In this document: one piece after another, positions 9,106 through 19,330 of the stretch | How positions within the stretch are numbered: position 1 is the stretch's first letter | How the letters are laid out: every line of letters begins with the position of its first letter | NCBI GenBank assembly: GCA_016195965.1 | Contig: JACPYR010000030.1 | Span: 42,821 to 106,820, forward strand | Source of the DNA: Nitrosomonadales bacterium | GTDB taxonomy: Bacteria > Pseudomonadota > Gammaproteobacteria > Burkholderiales > Gallionellaceae | Length of the DNA: 64,000 bases | Direction of reading: 5' to 3' | The notes under the pieces: model-generated | Told to the model about the DNA's origin: nothing | Databases searched by the model: none | The model's input: the letters and a program-made list of their open reading frames with translations, nothing else | Translations under genes and position numbers: made by a program

Positions 9106-11838
9106 ATGATTTCCAGTGTTCTGAAAAGTATCTTCGGTAGCCGTAACGATCGTTTGCTCAAACAATATCGCGCTACCGCCCAAATCATCAATAAGCTGGA
9201 AGCCGATACCGCAAAATTAAGCGATGAAGCTTTGCGCCAGAAAACGGACAGCTTCAGGCAGCGTTTTGCGCAGGGAGAATCGCTGGATGCGTTGCTGCCG
9301 GAGGCGTTTGCCGTGGTGCGTGAAGCAGGCAGCCGGGTGCTGGGGATGCGGCATTACGATGAGCAACTGATAGGCGGGATGGTGCTGCACTATGGCAAGA
9401 TTGCCGAGATGCGCACCGGCGAAGGCAAAACCCTGATGGCCACGCTGCCGGTCTATTTGAATGCGATTTCCGGCAAGGGTGTGCATGTGGTGACCGTGAA
9501 CGACTATCTGGCAGCCCGCGATGCGGAGTGGATGGGGCGTTTGTATCGTTTTTTGGGCTTGTCGGTGGGCGTGATCCTGTCGCAGATGCCGTCGGGTGAC
9601 AAGCAGCAAGCCTATGCTGCCGATGTAACTTACGGCACCAATAACGAATTTGGTTTCGATTACTTGCGAGACAACATGGCGACGCAAGTCGGCGAGCGTT
9701 TTCAGCGCTCGCTGAACTACGCTATCGTGGACGAGGTGGATTCGATCCTGATCGACGAGGCGCGCACTCCGCTGATCATTTCCGGTCAGGCCGAAGACAA
9801 CGTGGACGTGTATGTGCGCATTGATAAGCTGGTGCCGCAACTGGTGCGCAAGGCCGGGGAGCCCGAGGACGAAGGTCCCGGGGACTTCAGTGTGGACGAG
9901 AAAAACAACCAGATACTGCTGACCGAGTCCGGTCACGAGCATGCCGAAAATATTCTGACTCAGGCGGGGCTGCTGCCGGAGGGCGGCAGTTTGTACGACC
10001 CCGCCAACATCACCTTGATACACCATTTGTATGCGGCGTTGCGCGCGCACCATCTGTTCCATCGCGATCAGCATTACGTCGTGCAGAATGGCGAGGTCGT
10101 GATTGTGGATGAGTTTACCGGGCGCCTGATGTCCGGGCGGCGCTGGTCGGATGGTTTGCATCAGGCAGTGGAGGCGAAGGAAGGAGTATCCATCCAGAAA
10201 GAGAACCAGACGCTGGCTTCGATTACCTTTCAGAATTACTTCCGTATGTATGGCAAGCTGGCCGGCATGACCGGCACGGCTGATACCGAGGCCTATGAGT
10301 TCCAGCAAATTTACAACCTGGAAACGGTGATCATCCCGCCGCATCGCCCGACTATCCGCAAGGATATGATGGACAAGGTGTACCTCACCGCCAAGGAGAA
10401 GCACCTGGCGGTGATCGCGGATATCAAGGATTGCTACGAGCGCGGACAGCCGGTGCTGGTAGGCACGACCTCAATCGAGAATTCCGAGTTGCTGTCGAAA
10501 TTGCTGGATCGCGATAAATTGTCGCATCAGGTGTTGAATGCCAAGCAGCATGCGCGTGAGGCGGAGATTATCGCGCAAGCGGGACGGCCCAAGATGGTAA
10601 CCATCGCCACCAACATGGCGGGGCGCGGTACCGACATCGTGCTGGGCGGCAATGTCGAGAAACAAATCGAATTGATCCGCGCTGATGCCGGCCTGGATGA
10701 CGCCGCCAAAGAGCAGCGCAGTGCCCGGTTAAAAGCCGAGTGGCAACAACTGCACCAGCAGGTATTGGATAGCGGCGGATTGCATATCATCGGCACCGAG
10801 CGCCACGAGTCGCGCCGCGTGGATAACCAGTTGCGCGGTCGCGCCGGGCGCCAGGGCGATCCGGGTTCCAGCCGTTTCTTCCTGTCACTGGAAGATCCGT
10901 TGCTGCGCATTTTTGCCTCGGATCGGGTTACCGCGATCATGAATAAATTCAAATTGCCCGAAGGCGAGGCGATCGAGCATAGCTGGGTGACGCGCGCGAT
11001 CGAGAATGCGCAGCGCAAGGTGGAAGCGCGTAACTTCGACATGCGCAAGCAGATACTTGAATACGACGACGTCGCCAACGATCAGCGCAAGGTGATCTAC
11101 CAGCAGCGCAGCGAATTGCTGGAAAGTATGGATATCACAGAAACTATCCAGGCGATGCGCGAGGGCGTGCTGGAAAATACCATCAGCCTGTATATACCCC
11201 CGCACTCCATGGAGGAGCAGTGGGATGTGCCCGCGCTGGAAAACGCCTTGGCTGCCGAGTTTCGCCTGGAATTGCCCCTGATGAAGTGGCTGGAAGAGGA
11301 TAAGCAGTTTAATGAGGCGGCGCTGCGCGTGCGCATCAGGGAAATGGCCCAGCAGCAATACCTGGCGAAGGTTGACGCAGTGGGTGCCGAAGCCATGCAT
11401 CATTACGAGCGCGTGATGATGCTGCAAAGCCTGGATGTGCATTGGCGCGAGCATCTGGCGGCTTTGGATCATTTGCGTCAGGGTATCCACTTGCGCGGTT
11501 ATGCGCAAAAGAACCCGAAGCAGGAATACAAGCGCGAGGCCTTCGAGTTGTTCGCCGCCATGCTGGATGCGATCAAGCTTGAGGTGACACAGATATTGAT
11601 GACCGTGCAAGTGCGCAGCGAATCGGACGTCGAAGCGGTAGAAGCTGCGCCCGCCCCCGAAAATGTGCAGTATCACCATGCGGATTACGATGAGGCGCTG
11701 GCCCAGTCATCCGACGGCGAATCAACAGACGAAGAGCACAAGCCGTTTGTGCGCGACGGTCTTAAGGTGGGGCGCAATGATCCTTGTCCGTGCGGATCCG
11801 GCAAGAAATTCAAACAGTGCCATGGCAGGTTGAGTTAA
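9106..11838 (+). CDS. secA: protein translocase ATPase SecA
   Basis: SecA is the motor that drives unfolded preproteins through SecYEG. The ATG at 9106 ([21 protein letters not shown]) matches the normal SecA N-terminus; the upstream GUG-type start at 9022 would run through the terminator. The 910-aa protein has Walker A MRTGEGKT, the [14 protein letters not shown]alker B, the preprotein cross-linking region, [11 protein letters not shown] and [13 protein letters not shown] of the second motor domain, and a C-terminal zinc finger [14 protein letters not shown] that binds SecB and phospholipids. Full length with no defects seen. Confidence 0.97.
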   Translation: MISSVLKSIFGSRNDRLLKQYRATAQIINKLEADTAKLSDEALRQKTDSFRQRFAQGESLDALLPEAFAVVREAGSRVLGMRHYDEQLIGGMVLHYGKIAEMRTGEGKTLMATLPVYLNAISGKGVHVVTVNDYLAARDAEWMGRLYRFLGLSVGVILSQMPSGDKQQAYAADVTYGTNNEFGFDYLRDNMATQVGERFQRSLNYAIVDEVDSILIDEARTPLIISGQAEDNVDVYVRIDKLVPQLVRKAGEPEDEGPGDFSVDEKNNQILLTESGHEHAENILTQAGLLPEGGSLYDPANITLIHHLYAALRAHHLFHRDQHYVVQNGEVVIVDEFTGRLMSGRRWSDGLHQAVEAKEGVSIQKENQTLASITFQNYFRMYGKLAGMTGTADTEAYEFQQIYNLETVIIPPHRPTIRKDMMDKVYLTAKEKHLAVIADIKDCYERGQPVLVGTTSIENSELLSKLLDRDKLSHQVLNAKQHAREAEIIAQAGRPKMVTIATNMAGRGTDIVLGGNVEKQIELIRADAGLDDAAKEQRSARLKAEWQQLHQQVLDSGGLHIIGTERHESRRVDNQLRGRAGRQGDPGSSRFFLSLEDPLLRIFASDRVTAIMNKFKLPEGEAIEHSWVTRAIENAQRKVEARNFDMRKQILEYDDVANDQRKVIYQQRSELLESMDITETIQAMREGVLENTISLYIPPHSMEEQWDVPALENALAAEFRLELPLMKWLEEDKQFNEAALRVRIREMAQQQYLAKVDAVGAEAMHHYERVMMLQSLDVHWREHLAALDHLRQGIHLRGYAQKNPKQEYKREAFELFAAMLDAIKLEVTQILMTVQVRSESDVEAVEAAPAPENVQYHHADYDEALAQSSDGESTDEEHKPFVRDGLKVGRNDPCPCGSGKKFKQCHGRLS

Positions 11839-11856
11839 CGCGTGAAGGAGAATGAA

Positions 11857-12342
11857 ATGTCTTTAGTGATGGATACGCTGCGTATTTCGACGATTACCGA
11901 AGAATTGAGCGATGCGGAAGTGGAAGTTATCCAGGGACTGTTCGAGGTGCAGGACTATAAGGCCGGCGAGATCATTGTCCAGCCGGGCGATAAGCAACCG
12001 GACAACTTGTATATCCTGGCACATGGCGACATCGAAGTGAAAATCGAGGGAGAAGGCGAGGAATCCATCATTCATGTGCTCAAGCCCGGCGACCTGGCAG
12101 GCATCATTACCTTTGTCGGCGGAGCCGCTTCGGATATCAGCGCGACGCTTTATGCGGTGGGCAAAACCAAGGTGCTGTGCCTGAAAAGAGCCGATTTCGA
12201 AAAGTTGATCAATTCCCATCCGATGATAGTCTACAAAGTGATGCGCGGCGTGGTGCGCAATGTGCACGGTATCGTGCGGCGCGTAAACAGCCAATCCGCA
12301 GAATTGAGCAATTACATCTACCGTACCCACGGCCGCTATTAA
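11857..12342 (+). CDS. cyclic nucleotide-binding domain protein
   Basis: This 161-aa protein consists of one CRP-type cyclic nucleotide-binding beta-barrel (residues about 20-120: YKAGEIIVQPGDKQPDNLYILAHGD, HVLKPGDLAGIITFVGGAASDIS) and a short helical end without a helix-turn-helix. It is therefore a stand-alone sensor or scaffold rather than a transcription factor. The start at 11857 follows AAGGAG at ideal spacing. The phosphate-binding cassette is not clearly of the cAMP type, so the ligand is unknown. It sits 18 nt after secA and 9 nt before argJ and may be cotranscribed with them. Confidence 0.75.
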   Translation: MSLVMDTLRISTITEELSDAEVEVIQGLFEVQDYKAGEIIVQPGDKQPDNLYILAHGDIEVKIEGEGEESIIHVLKPGDLAGIITFVGGAASDISATLYAVGKTKVLCLKRADFEKLINSHPMIVYKVMRGVVRNVHGIVRRVNSQSAELSNYIYRTHGRY

Positions 12343-12351
12343 GGATTATTC

Positions 12352-13581
12352 ATGCCTGTCAATCTGCCCCCGCCCGTTGCGGAGCTGCTGTTGCCCGTTG
12401 CGGGCGTTTCTTTGGGTATCGCTGAAGCGAACATCAAGCGCGAGAAGCGCAAAGACTTGCTGGTAATGCAGCTGTCCGAGGGTGCGCGGGTAGCAGGAGT
12501 GTTCACCAAGAACCGTTTCTGTGCCGCTCCGGTGATCGTTGCGCGCGAACACCTCGCCCGAGGTTCTGGCATACGCGCGCTGCTGGTCAACACCGGCAAT
12601 GCCAATGCGGGAACCGGCGAACAGGGCATGCAGGATGCGCGCAATACCTGCGCGGCGCTGGCAGGTTTGCTGGGCTGCAAGCCATCGCAGATATTGCCGT
12701 TCTCTACCGGCGTGATCATGGAGCCGCTGCCGGTGGCCAAGATCGCCGCCGGTTTGCCTGCCGCGGTTGCCAACATGCGCGCGGATAACTGGTCGGCTGC
12801 CGCGCAAGCGATCATGACCACCGACATCGTCGCCAAGGCGATATCCAGACAGGTGACGATAGATGGCGTGGCCGTCACCATCACCGGCATCGCCAAAGGC
12901 TCAGGCATGATCCACCCGAACATGGCGACCATGCTCGGCTACATCGCCACCGATGCGGCGATCGCACAGCCGTTGCTGCAAGCGATGGTCAGCGAGGCTG
13001 CCAACCGTTCGTTCAACTGCATCACCGTGGATGGCGACACCTCCACCAACGATGCGCTGATGCTGATCGCAACCGGAAAAGCCGCGCTGGCGGAAATCAA
13101 GACCGCCGAAAGCCAGGCCGGCAAGGTGTTGCAGGCCACCATCAGCGAGGTCGCGATTTACCTGGCGCAAGCCATCGTGCGCGACGGCGAGGGAGCGACC
13201 AAGTTCATCACCGTGCAAGTCGAAGGCGGCAACAGCGAGGAAGAATGCAAGCAGATCGGCTACGCTATCGCGCGCTCGCCGCTGGTCAAGACCGCGTTCT
13301 TCGCTTCCGATCCCAACCTCGGGCGCATCCTCGCCGCGATCGGTTATGCGGGCGTTGCCGATCTGGATGTGGCAGCGCTCAAGCTGTATCTGGATGATGT
13401 GCTGGTCGCGGAGAACGGCGGGCGCGCCGCCAGCTATCGCGAGGAAGACGGTCAGCGCGTGATGCAGCAAAGCGACATCACGATACGCGTGGTGCTGAAC
13501 CGCGCTGCGGCAAGCGCCACGCTGTGGACGTGCGATTTCTCGTATGATTACGTGAAGATCAACGCCAGCTACCGGAGCTGA
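12352..13581 (+). CDS. argJ: bifunctional glutamate N-acetyltransferase / ornithine acetyltransferase
   Basis: ArgJ recycles the acetyl group in arginine synthesis, moving it from N-acetylornithine to glutamate. The 409-aa precursor cuts itself into two chains; the cleavage motif NMATMLGY, with the Thr that becomes the N-terminal nucleophile, is present near residue 190. Other family features are [34 protein letters not shown] and the C-terminal [16 protein letters not shown] stretch (here [19 protein letters not shown]). Length and motifs are normal. Confidence 0.96.
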   Translation: MPVNLPPPVAELLLPVAGVSLGIAEANIKREKRKDLLVMQLSEGARVAGVFTKNRFCAAPVIVAREHLARGSGIRALLVNTGNANAGTGEQGMQDARNTCAALAGLLGCKPSQILPFSTGVIMEPLPVAKIAAGLPAAVANMRADNWSAAAQAIMTTDIVAKAISRQVTIDGVAVTITGIAKGSGMIHPNMATMLGYIATDAAIAQPLLQAMVSEAANRSFNCITVDGDTSTNDALMLIATGKAALAEIKTAESQAGKVLQATISEVAIYLAQAIVRDGEGATKFITVQVEGGNSEEECKQIGYAIARSPLVKTAFFASDPNLGRILAAIGYAGVADLDVAALKLYLDDVLVAENGGRAASYREEDGQRVMQQSDITIRVVLNRAAASATLWTCDFSYDYVKINASYRS

Positions 13582-13613
13582 TGGTAGTTGGATTCATTTC
13601 AAAAATTACCATG

Positions 13614-13698
13614 TAAGCCACAGAGATCATAGCGTGCACCCAGGAAATCTGGTGCGGATTTGGTATTTCTCTGTGGTCTCTGTGTACTCTGTGGCTTA
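13614..13698. repeat. intergenic inverted repeat between argJ and the DUF815 gene
   Basis: A perfect 12-bp inverted repeat (TAAGCCACAGAG at 13614-13625 and CTCTGTGGCTTA at 13687-13698) encloses about 60 bp that contains further CTGTGG/CTCTGTG units. It fills the argJ-DUF815 gap and ends 13 nt before the next start. Elements of this wording are seen as dispersed repeats in many genomes; function unknown. Confidence 0.65.
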
Positions 13699-13711
13699 AA
13701 GGTTTTGATCT

Positions 13712-14584
13712 ATGGATAAACTCGATCGCTTCCTCGACCGCGCCGACCGGCTGATGGAGAAACTGGAGCGCGTGCTGCCGAAGTCTGCGCTGCATGGCGC
13801 GCCGGACTGGGAGGCTGCCCATGCGTTCCGCTGGGAGCAGGGCAGGCTGGTTGCAGTGCCGCACCCTCATCGTATCCGCCTGGACGATTTGCTGGGCATC
13901 GACAAACAGAAACAGCTCATCGCGCAGAACACCAGGCAGTTTGTGCAAGGCCGCACGGCCAACAACGTGCTGTTGACCGGCGCGCGCGGCACCGGAAAAT
14001 CCTCGCTGGTCAAGGCACTGCTCAACGAATACGCAGCCGAAGGATTGCGCGTGATCGAAGTTGGCAAGCCGGCATTGGCCGATCTGCCGCACATCATCGC
14101 TCAGGTGTCGGGCAGGCCGGAGCGCTTCATTCTGTATTGCGATGACCTGTCGTTCAACGCCGACGAGCCGGGCTACCAGGCGCTCAAGGCCGCACTCGAC
14201 GGCTCGCTGGTGGCCTTTTCCGACAACCTGCTGATCTACGCCACTTCCAACCGCCGCCATTTGATGCCCGAATCCATGCAGGATAATCTGGCGACGAAAT
14301 ATGTCGGCGATGAAATCCATCCTGCGGAAAGCGTCGAAGAAAAAATTTCCCTGTCCGAGCGCTTCGGCTTGTGGGTATCGTTTTACCCTTTCGACCAGGA
14401 TGAATATCTCGCCATCGTTGCGTATTGGTTGCGGCACTTCGGCTTGACAGGTGACGTGGATGAAAATACACGCCAGGCGGCGTTGCAATGGAGCATTCAA
14501 CGCGGGTCACGCAGCGGCAGGGTGGGCTGGCAGTTTGCCAGGGACAGGGCAGGGAGAGCTAGTGTGCGTTGCACTGTTGATTAA
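13712..14584 (+). CDS. DUF815-family AAA+ ATPase
   Basis: This 290-aa ATPase has Walker A LLTGARGTGKSSLVKAL, a Walker B-like segment RFILYCDDLSF, a sensor-1-like LLIYATSNRRHLMP and an arginine-rich QRGSRSGRVGWQFARD end typical of DUF815. The N-terminal 50 residues are helical. The cellular role of DUF815 proteins is not established; they are widespread, soluble, and resemble DnaA/IstB-type AAA+ proteins. The last residues (ASVRCTVD) look unconserved, and the gene runs up to a REP-like pair. Confidence 0.82.
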   Translation: MDKLDRFLDRADRLMEKLERVLPKSALHGAPDWEAAHAFRWEQGRLVAVPHPHRIRLDDLLGIDKQKQLIAQNTRQFVQGRTANNVLLTGARGTGKSSLVKALLNEYAAEGLRVIEVGKPALADLPHIIAQVSGRPERFILYCDDLSFNADEPGYQALKAALDGSLVAFSDNLLIYATSNRRHLMPESMQDNLATKYVGDEIHPAESVEEKISLSERFGLWVSFYPFDQDEYLAIVAYWLRHFGLTGDVDENTRQAALQWSIQRGSRSGRVGWQFARDRAGRASVRCTVD

Positions 14585-14613
14585 ACTGAATGGAGTTATC
14601 GAGCAAGTCCTTT

Positions 14614-14683
14614 GTGGGAGCGGCTTTAGCCGCGAAACGGACAGTAAACTCGAGCGACCAATCGCGGCTAAAGCCGCTCCCAC
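14614..14683. repeat. inverted pair of REP-like palindromes
   Basis: Two 22-nt copies of a REP-type palindrome (core GGAGCGGCTTTAGCCGC) face each other at 14614-14635 and 14662-14683 with 26 bp between. Each copy is itself hairpin-forming, and the pair resembles a BIME. REP elements of this type are spread by RAYT (TnpA-REP) transposases; none is in this window. It lies 30 bp after the DUF815 stop and could also act as a transcription stop. Confidence 0.85.
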
Positions 14684-14852
14684 TGGAGAAGTTAAGTTCC
14701 AAACAGAATGCAACACCACTCTAGCTTGGGTTAGCGCGTAATCCAACGAACCACAGGGCTATAGTCGTGCATTGTGTTGATGGAACCTTCATGCAGCCCC
14801 GGAACGGGGAAGTCTCTTGCGTTCGTTCGAACGCGAAATTTATGCCGGCGGT

Positions 14853-15626
14853 TCAGGGCAGTCTGCCCGCCGCCACCATGCGGTTAATCAAAATATTGGG
14901 TGATATCCAGACCACGATATCGTCAAATTCCCCATTGGGAGCTGTGCCAGGTGTTGGGATATGGCTGACGAAAATACGGTCATTGTCGGCGCTGTTGGGA
15001 TTAGGATTCTCCGCTTCATCAAGGCCAGTTCCACCATAGCCGCCGTTCTTGCCTGTCGAATAGATAACGGCCGGCACGCCTGGGCTGGCAGTGAGTGAGG
15101 AGTTCGCGGCCGAGCAACTGGTGGTGCTGGTGCTGGCTGCCGAACATACCAGCAAGTTGGGCGCGAGATTCGACAGCCCGGCAGTTTTTATGCCGCCCGC
15201 AGTAGTGAAGACGTTGTTAAGGGCGGGGCTGGCGCTATTCCAAGAGGTCACCGCATAATGCATGCGGTTGCCCCACGAATCTATGGCAAAGCCTGAGCTG
15301 CCCGTGCCCGCAAGTCCCAGTGTTGCTGCGGGTACAAAGCCGTCGTAAAAGTGGTTGCAGTTGCCGCCTCCGAGCGGGTCTTCTTCGCCATTGCTGGTCG
15401 CCGAAGCAGGGCAGGGCAGCCGCCCATTGATGATGGCGTAGCCAAGCAGGGCTTGCTGGATTTCCTCCAGTTGTTGGCGCGTTTCGTTCATGCGCTTCTG
15501 TTCTACCTGGCCGGAGAGAGTGGGGACTAGTCCTCCCAGTAGCAGTGCCACGATGAACAGCACGATGGCCATCTCGATCAGCGAGAATCCTGCGGTGCGG
15601 GGAGGTGTCACAGGGATGGATTTCAT
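14853..15626 (-). CDS. prepilin-like protein, end of the MSHA-type locus
   Basis: This 257-aa protein begins with a short basic leader and a type III signal: cleavage after Gly13 in TAG/FSLIEMAIVLFIVALLLGG, with Glu at +5 of the mature chain. The hydrophobic helix is followed by QVEQKRMNETRQQLEEIQQALLGYAIINGRLPCPA, a pattern common in minor pilins, and a Gly/Ser/Asn-rich C-terminal domain. It is likely processed by the prepilin peptidase and placed in or at the base of the pilus. The ATG at 15626 overlaps the upstream stop as ATGA. It is the last gene of the minus-strand pilus locus. Confidence 0.8.
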   Translation of the reverse strand: MKSIPVTPPRTAGFSLIEMAIVLFIVALLLGGLVPTLSGQVEQKRMNETRQQLEEIQQALLGYAIINGRLPCPASATSNGEEDPLGGGNCNHFYDGFVPAATLGLAGTGSSGFAIDSWGNRMHYAVTSWNSASPALNNVFTTAGGIKTAGLSNLAPNLLVCSAASTSTTSCSAANSSLTASPGVPAVIYSTGKNGGYGGTGLDEAENPNPNSADNDRIFVSHIPTPGTAPNGEFDDIVVWISPNILINRMVAAGRLP

Positions 15627-16846
15627 GGAATGCACTTTAGCAGGTCTGCGCCCGGGTTGTTAGCATCGAAGGCGGCAGACCCGCTGAAGCTGCTCGATGC
15701 TGCGGTCGGTGTAGCAAAGGCGGCCAGGTTTGTCCCCTCGAGATAATTGGCGGAAGAGGATTTGTCGGCAACTGTCGCACGGGTCTGGTCCGCGACTTTT
15801 TGCCCGCCAAAAATAAGTACGCGTGTGCAGGCGGTAGGTATTCCGTTGATGGTGATGAGCGCCGGCGTGGGTGCCGGCAGTTGGGTGAGCAGCAGCATTT
15901 CCTTCCAGTTGTCGCAGAAGGTCCGGTTGTCCGGGGTGCCGAGGCTGCTGCAAGCGACGTTCCCCGTGCCTTTGCTTGTGGTGGAGGGATTGACGTTCTG
16001 GAAGTACGGGTCATCCATCAACGCAGTTATTTGTGCGGAGAAATCGCTGCGCCGGATGATGGGGCGGAAAATGTCATCGACGGTGACGGCCAGAAAGCGG
16101 TCATTGTAGTGGGGGGAGTTCGCCATCACGAATCGCTTGTTGTTGGTGTTGCTGGCGACACGTGAATTCGTGCTGCCGGTAAAATAATTGACCTCTCCGG
16201 AAACCGCATCAGCACTGTTGTAGGAGTCGAGGTAGTTGCGCGCATCGTAATTGCCCGCGCATTGCGTGTATGCCGGATCTGACAGTATGCGGTTTTGCCC
16301 GTCGATGGCTGGCCCGGGGGCGATGAGCAAAGCGACGGCATTGTTTGCGATGGCGCTGCCGTTCCCGTCGATGATGTCAATCTGCCCAGAAGTGTCCCAG
16401 TTAAGCGGCGTGTTTGATTTTGGGGTGTTCTTGAAACGGCCGGAAACCGCGTACCATGCGCATTCTCCCTGGCCATCGCGCGGCGGCGAGATGCCCAGGG
16501 TTTTCCACGGTACTTTCCCGATTACTGAAAAATCCATGCTGTTGCCCGAGAAGTTCGGCGCGGAACTCCCTTCGGAAGGGGCCGGGCCGATCTTGAAACC
16601 CAGGTCGGGAAGTCGCAGATAACCTGCCGAGGTCAACGAGGTCGGGGAGATGGTATCGCCGATCAGCGCGTCCTTTGCTTGCGCCAGAGTATCTGCGGAG
16701 ATTTGGTCGCGGGTGATTTTCAGCGCAGAAGAATTCAGCGAGTTGACCAGAATTACCATCGCGCCCATAACCAGAATCACCAGCATCACCAGCAGCGCAA
16801 TCCCGTACTGCTTGGTCATGCCTGGGCGATTTGGCAAAGGGCGCAT
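15623..16846 (-). CDS. PilX-like membrane-anchored pilus assembly protein
   Basis: This 407-aa protein has an N-terminal hydrophobic helix (IALLVMLVILVMGAMVILVNSLN, about residues 16-38) after MRPLPNRPGMTKQYG, as in PilX/GspK-type minor pilins. Unlike true prepilins it lacks the G/FxxxE processing site. The remaining 360 residues are rich in Asn, Ser and Thr and contain several Cys (ECAWYAV, YTQCAGNY, NVACSS, TFCDNW) that could form periplasmic disulfides. The gene is coupled to the following prepilin by an ATGA overlap. Its role in the pilus tip or initiation complex is inferred from position and topology only. Confidence 0.65.
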   Translation of the reverse strand: MRPLPNRPGMTKQYGIALLVMLVILVMGAMVILVNSLNSSALKITRDQISADTLAQAKDALIGDTISPTSLTSAGYLRLPDLGFKIGPAPSEGSSAPNFSGNSMDFSVIGKVPWKTLGISPPRDGQGECAWYAVSGRFKNTPKSNTPLNWDTSGQIDIIDGNGSAIANNAVALLIAPGPAIDGQNRILSDPAYTQCAGNYDARNYLDSYNSADAVSGEVNYFTGSTNSRVASNTNNKRFVMANSPHYNDRFLAVTVDDIFRPIIRRSDFSAQITALMDDPYFQNVNPSTTSKGTGNVACSSLGTPDNRTFCDNWKEMLLLTQLPAPTPALITINGIPTACTRVLIFGGQKVADQTRATVADKSSSANYLEGTNLAAFATPTAASSSFSGSAAFDANNPGADLLKCIP

Positions 16847-16854
16847 GAATGAAT

Positions 16855-17208
16855 TTATTTACCCGCAGCATCCGGGGGAGTGGAAATTTTCTGACCGACT
16901 TTGATTCTGATGGGTTTGCTTTGCCCCGGCAGCGGAACCGACAGGCTCTCCGGCGACTTCTCATCGCTGCTCCCAATCAGCCTGGGCTTGCCGTTGATCC
17001 AGGCAGTGCGCGATCCGCCGTGTTTTTGCACGATGCCGTTGAGCAGCAGTCCGCTGTCGGGGTGATTTGATTTGGACTCGCGTGCAAGGCCTTGATCAAG
17101 CTGGGCGCGTTTTTCGGGAGTGAAAAATAATCTTCCCATCTCAGTCGCGCAAACGGGTATCGAATTCAATCCCATGGTCAACAGGGCGATTAGGCAAGCA
17201 TGTCTCAT
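16855..17208 (-). CDS. MshK-like periplasmic pilus protein
   Basis: This is a 117-aa protein with a signal peptide (MRHACLIALLTMGLNSIPVCA). The mature part contains MGRLFFTPEKRAQLDQGL and a GLLLNGIVQKHGGSRTAWINGKP segment, a layout seen in MshK and GspC/PilP-like small proteins that place an HR-type fold near the secretin. The ATG at 17208 overlaps the upstream stop as ATGA; an earlier in-frame start at 17253 would destroy the signal peptide. Assignment as MshK rests on locus order and the short sequence pattern. Confidence 0.6.
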   Translation of the reverse strand: MRHACLIALLTMGLNSIPVCATEMGRLFFTPEKRAQLDQGLARESKSNHPDSGLLLNGIVQKHGGSRTAWINGKPRLIGSSDEKSPESLSVPLPGQSKPIRIKVGQKISTPPDAAGK

Positions 17209-17840
17209 GGCTGGGCATTCCTGTTCTTGAGGGTAATCCAACCGCCGCCGCACTCGGCCTTGATGTTGGTCGCGATCGCTGGAGTGTCATCGTCGTCGTC
17301 GTTGTCATCCTGGCTGTTGGCCGCGTTGCGTAGCAGCGTGCAGCCTTCGAGTTGATATTGTCCATTGATCTGGCTGCGCAATGCGTTGAAAAAGTTCAAC
17401 AGCTGCCCTTCATGCAGCAACTCGAATTGCAGCTTCATTTCGCTGTAATGGATATCGAAGTTGCCGCTGTCTACGGCGGGCTGCAGCGCATAGATTTTCT
17501 GCGGCGCAATGTGATAGCGAAAATCGATGACGATATTCCGCTGGCGGAGCTTCTCCAGCCCTTCTATCCAGCTCAGCCTGTGGTTGTCGCCGATGATGTT
17601 GCGCTCTTCCAATGCGCGGTAGTCCTGGGAGTAGGTCGCCAGATTTTCCTGATCCTGATGCGCTATTTGCAGACGGCTGTGCGCGTCATTCATCTGCTGT
17701 TGCGCGGCGAGAAAATCCAGCCGGGTATGATCGGCATACTGTTGGCTGCTATACAGCACGATGCTGCTCAAAATAACGGAAACGGAAATCGCCGTGAGGC
17801 TCCAGCGCAGCAAATGAAAATCGGAGCCGGAGAATTTCAT
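17205..17840 (-). CDS. MshJ/PilO-like inner-membrane pilus protein
   Basis: The 211-aa protein has a short cytoplasmic start, one membrane helix (WSLTAISVSVILSSIVLYSS), a coiled-coil region (QQQMNDAHSRLQIAHQDQENLATYSQDYRALEERN written in pieces across residues 44-80) and a ferredoxin-like periplasmic domain. That is the PilO/GspM/MshJ topology. An acidic run of eight Asp/Glu-like residues (DDNDDDDDT) near residue 183 is unusual. It overlaps both neighbours by ATGA, so its dose is probably tied to the MshI-like protein upstream. Confidence 0.65.
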   Translation of the reverse strand: MKFSGSDFHLLRWSLTAISVSVILSSIVLYSSQQYADHTRLDFLAAQQQMNDAHSRLQIAHQDQENLATYSQDYRALEERNIIGDNHRLSWIEGLEKLRQRNIVIDFRYHIAPQKIYALQPAVDSGNFDIHYSEMKLQFELLHEGQLLNFFNALRSQINGQYQLEGCTLLRNAANSQDDNDDDDDTPAIATNIKAECGGGWITLKNRNAQP

Positions 17841-19330
17841 GGCGATGGCACCCAGACCAGTTTCAAGGAAAATCCGAGCGCATTTTCACGCGCCTCGCGT
17901 TGATCGGCAAGACTGCCTGCCGGGCTGACGTCAAGAGGTTGGCCAAGAACAGTCGACCGGTAGCCGTGCTGGTTTAATTCGAGCTGAAAACGATCCAGGT
18001 ACGTGAGTGCAGCGCGGTAATCATTGCTGAAATCATGCAAGTCTCCTTTCAGGATGACAACAGAGGGGGAGCCATAGACCAATTCACCGCTGGCCATAGG
18101 CTCGGCCTCATGCGCATGCCAGGTCAGGTCGTGCAACTCTATTTGCGGGAAATGATCAAGCGCTGTACTGATGGGCTTCAGGAATATTTGCGGGGCGGGA
18201 ATGGCGTGTTCAAGTTTGCGTATAGCGGACACGCTGGCTTTCATGTCGTCGGACGGAACGAGTGTGTGAGGGAAATTCTGGGTGATTTGCTGTGCCTCTT
18301 TTATGATGCGTTGTGTCTGGGTGCGCAGCGTTTCAGTTTCAGTCGCATTGCCCGTGCTTTGCCAGAGATTGGCGGCAGCCCATAACAGGCTGGATAGCAA
18401 TAGCATAGCGCTGCTCCAGTTGAGTGCGCGGCGCATTTTCCATAACGAGTAATAGCGGGTATGTTCGGCGTTGGCATAATGCGTATGGGGGCGCTTTGAG
18501 GTCAGTTGGTGCAGAAATATTTGGCTGGCATCTGAATCGGTGAAGCGATAGTTAATCTTGAATTGTCTGCCTGCCTCTTCGATATCCGAAAAGTCGAAAT
18601 GCATATCGGTGCTGTGGGATAATTTTTCACTGAGTACACTATGGTCGTTTGCATGACAGAGGATGCGGACATCGAGTGTTTGTCCTGGCGGGAGCAGGCT
18701 CAGGCTTTTTAAATACTGGTAGGTGCGGGCGAGTTCATTGACTACTGCATCCTGGAAGTTCAGGTCGGCATGAACCGGGGTCAATCTTGATATTTGCAGA
18801 CGATGTTCGCTGAAATAAGTTTGGCGTAGCCCGGAAAGCTTTTCCCAGGAAATAAGCAACAGATGATTGGATGGGGAATTTTTTATCAAAGGAGCGCTGA
18901 TCTGCGGTACCGAGTAAATTCCTGCAAGGGGAGTTTGCTGTTCCTTCATGATGTTCAACCAGGACGTGATCAGTGCCGGATTGGTCAAGGCGGAGAACAG
19001 CATCTCATCGTCGCGTCGTCCGGTCAGCTGGCGCTGTAGCCGGGTGGCTTTGCGGAACGGGGTATTGCGGTAAAACTGGTCAAATTTTCGATTCAACAGG
19101 GCGGTGCGGCTGCTGCCGCTCAAGTGCGGGACAACTTCCAGGCGAAAGTCTTCTTCGATCAGATCGGCCAGCAGGAAGGTTGGATATTTTGCATCCAGCA
19201 AAAAGGACGCAAAATCTGTCAGGCCCTCGGCGGTATCAGTGAAGTCGCGCTGCAGGGCGATCCTGTCACCTGTCATGAGCTGGGCATGCAGGTGATTGGC
19301 GCTGAGGAATAGCAACAAAACGCGTTTCAT
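17837..19330 (-). CDS. MshI/PilMN-like pilus platform protein
   Basis: This 497-aa protein lacks a signal peptide. Its first 300 residues resemble a divergent actin-like PilM/GspL cytoplasmic domain, followed by a single membrane segment (ALNWSSAMLLLSSLLWAAANLW, about residues 307-328) and a periplasmic part with a coiled coil, as in PilN or GspL. Such proteins join the cytoplasmic motor to the periplasmic PilO-type protein. The gene order between the PulF-type gene and the PilO-like gene supports a platform role. Sequence similarity is too weak by eye to name it with certainty. Confidence 0.6.
   Translation of the reverse strand: MKRVLLLFLSANHLHAQLMTGDRIALQRDFTDTAEGLTDFASFLLDAKYPTFLLADLIEEDFRLEVVPHLSGSSRTALLNRKFDQFYRNTPFRKATRLQRQLTGRRDDEMLFSALTNPALITSWLNIMKEQQTPLAGIYSVPQISAPLIKNSPSNHLLLISWEKLSGLRQTYFSEHRLQISRLTPVHADLNFQDAVVNELARTYQYLKSLSLLPPGQTLDVRILCHANDHSVLSEKLSHSTDMHFDFSDIEEAGRQFKINYRFTDSDASQIFLHQLTSKRPHTHYANAEHTRYYSLWKMRRALNWSSAMLLLSSLLWAAANLWQSTGNATETETLRTQTQRIIKEAQQITQNFPHTLVPSDDMKASVSAIRKLEHAIPAPQIFLKPISTALDHFPQIELHDLTWHAHEAEPMASGELVYGSPSVVILKGDLHDFSNDYRAALTYLDRFQLELNQHGYRSTVLGQPLDVSPAGSLADQREARENALGFSLKLVWVPSP

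Noticed and set aside
9217..10404. 395-codon minus-strand frame within secA
   Set aside because: secA motifs are complete on the plus strand, and the antisense product has no recognisable domain.
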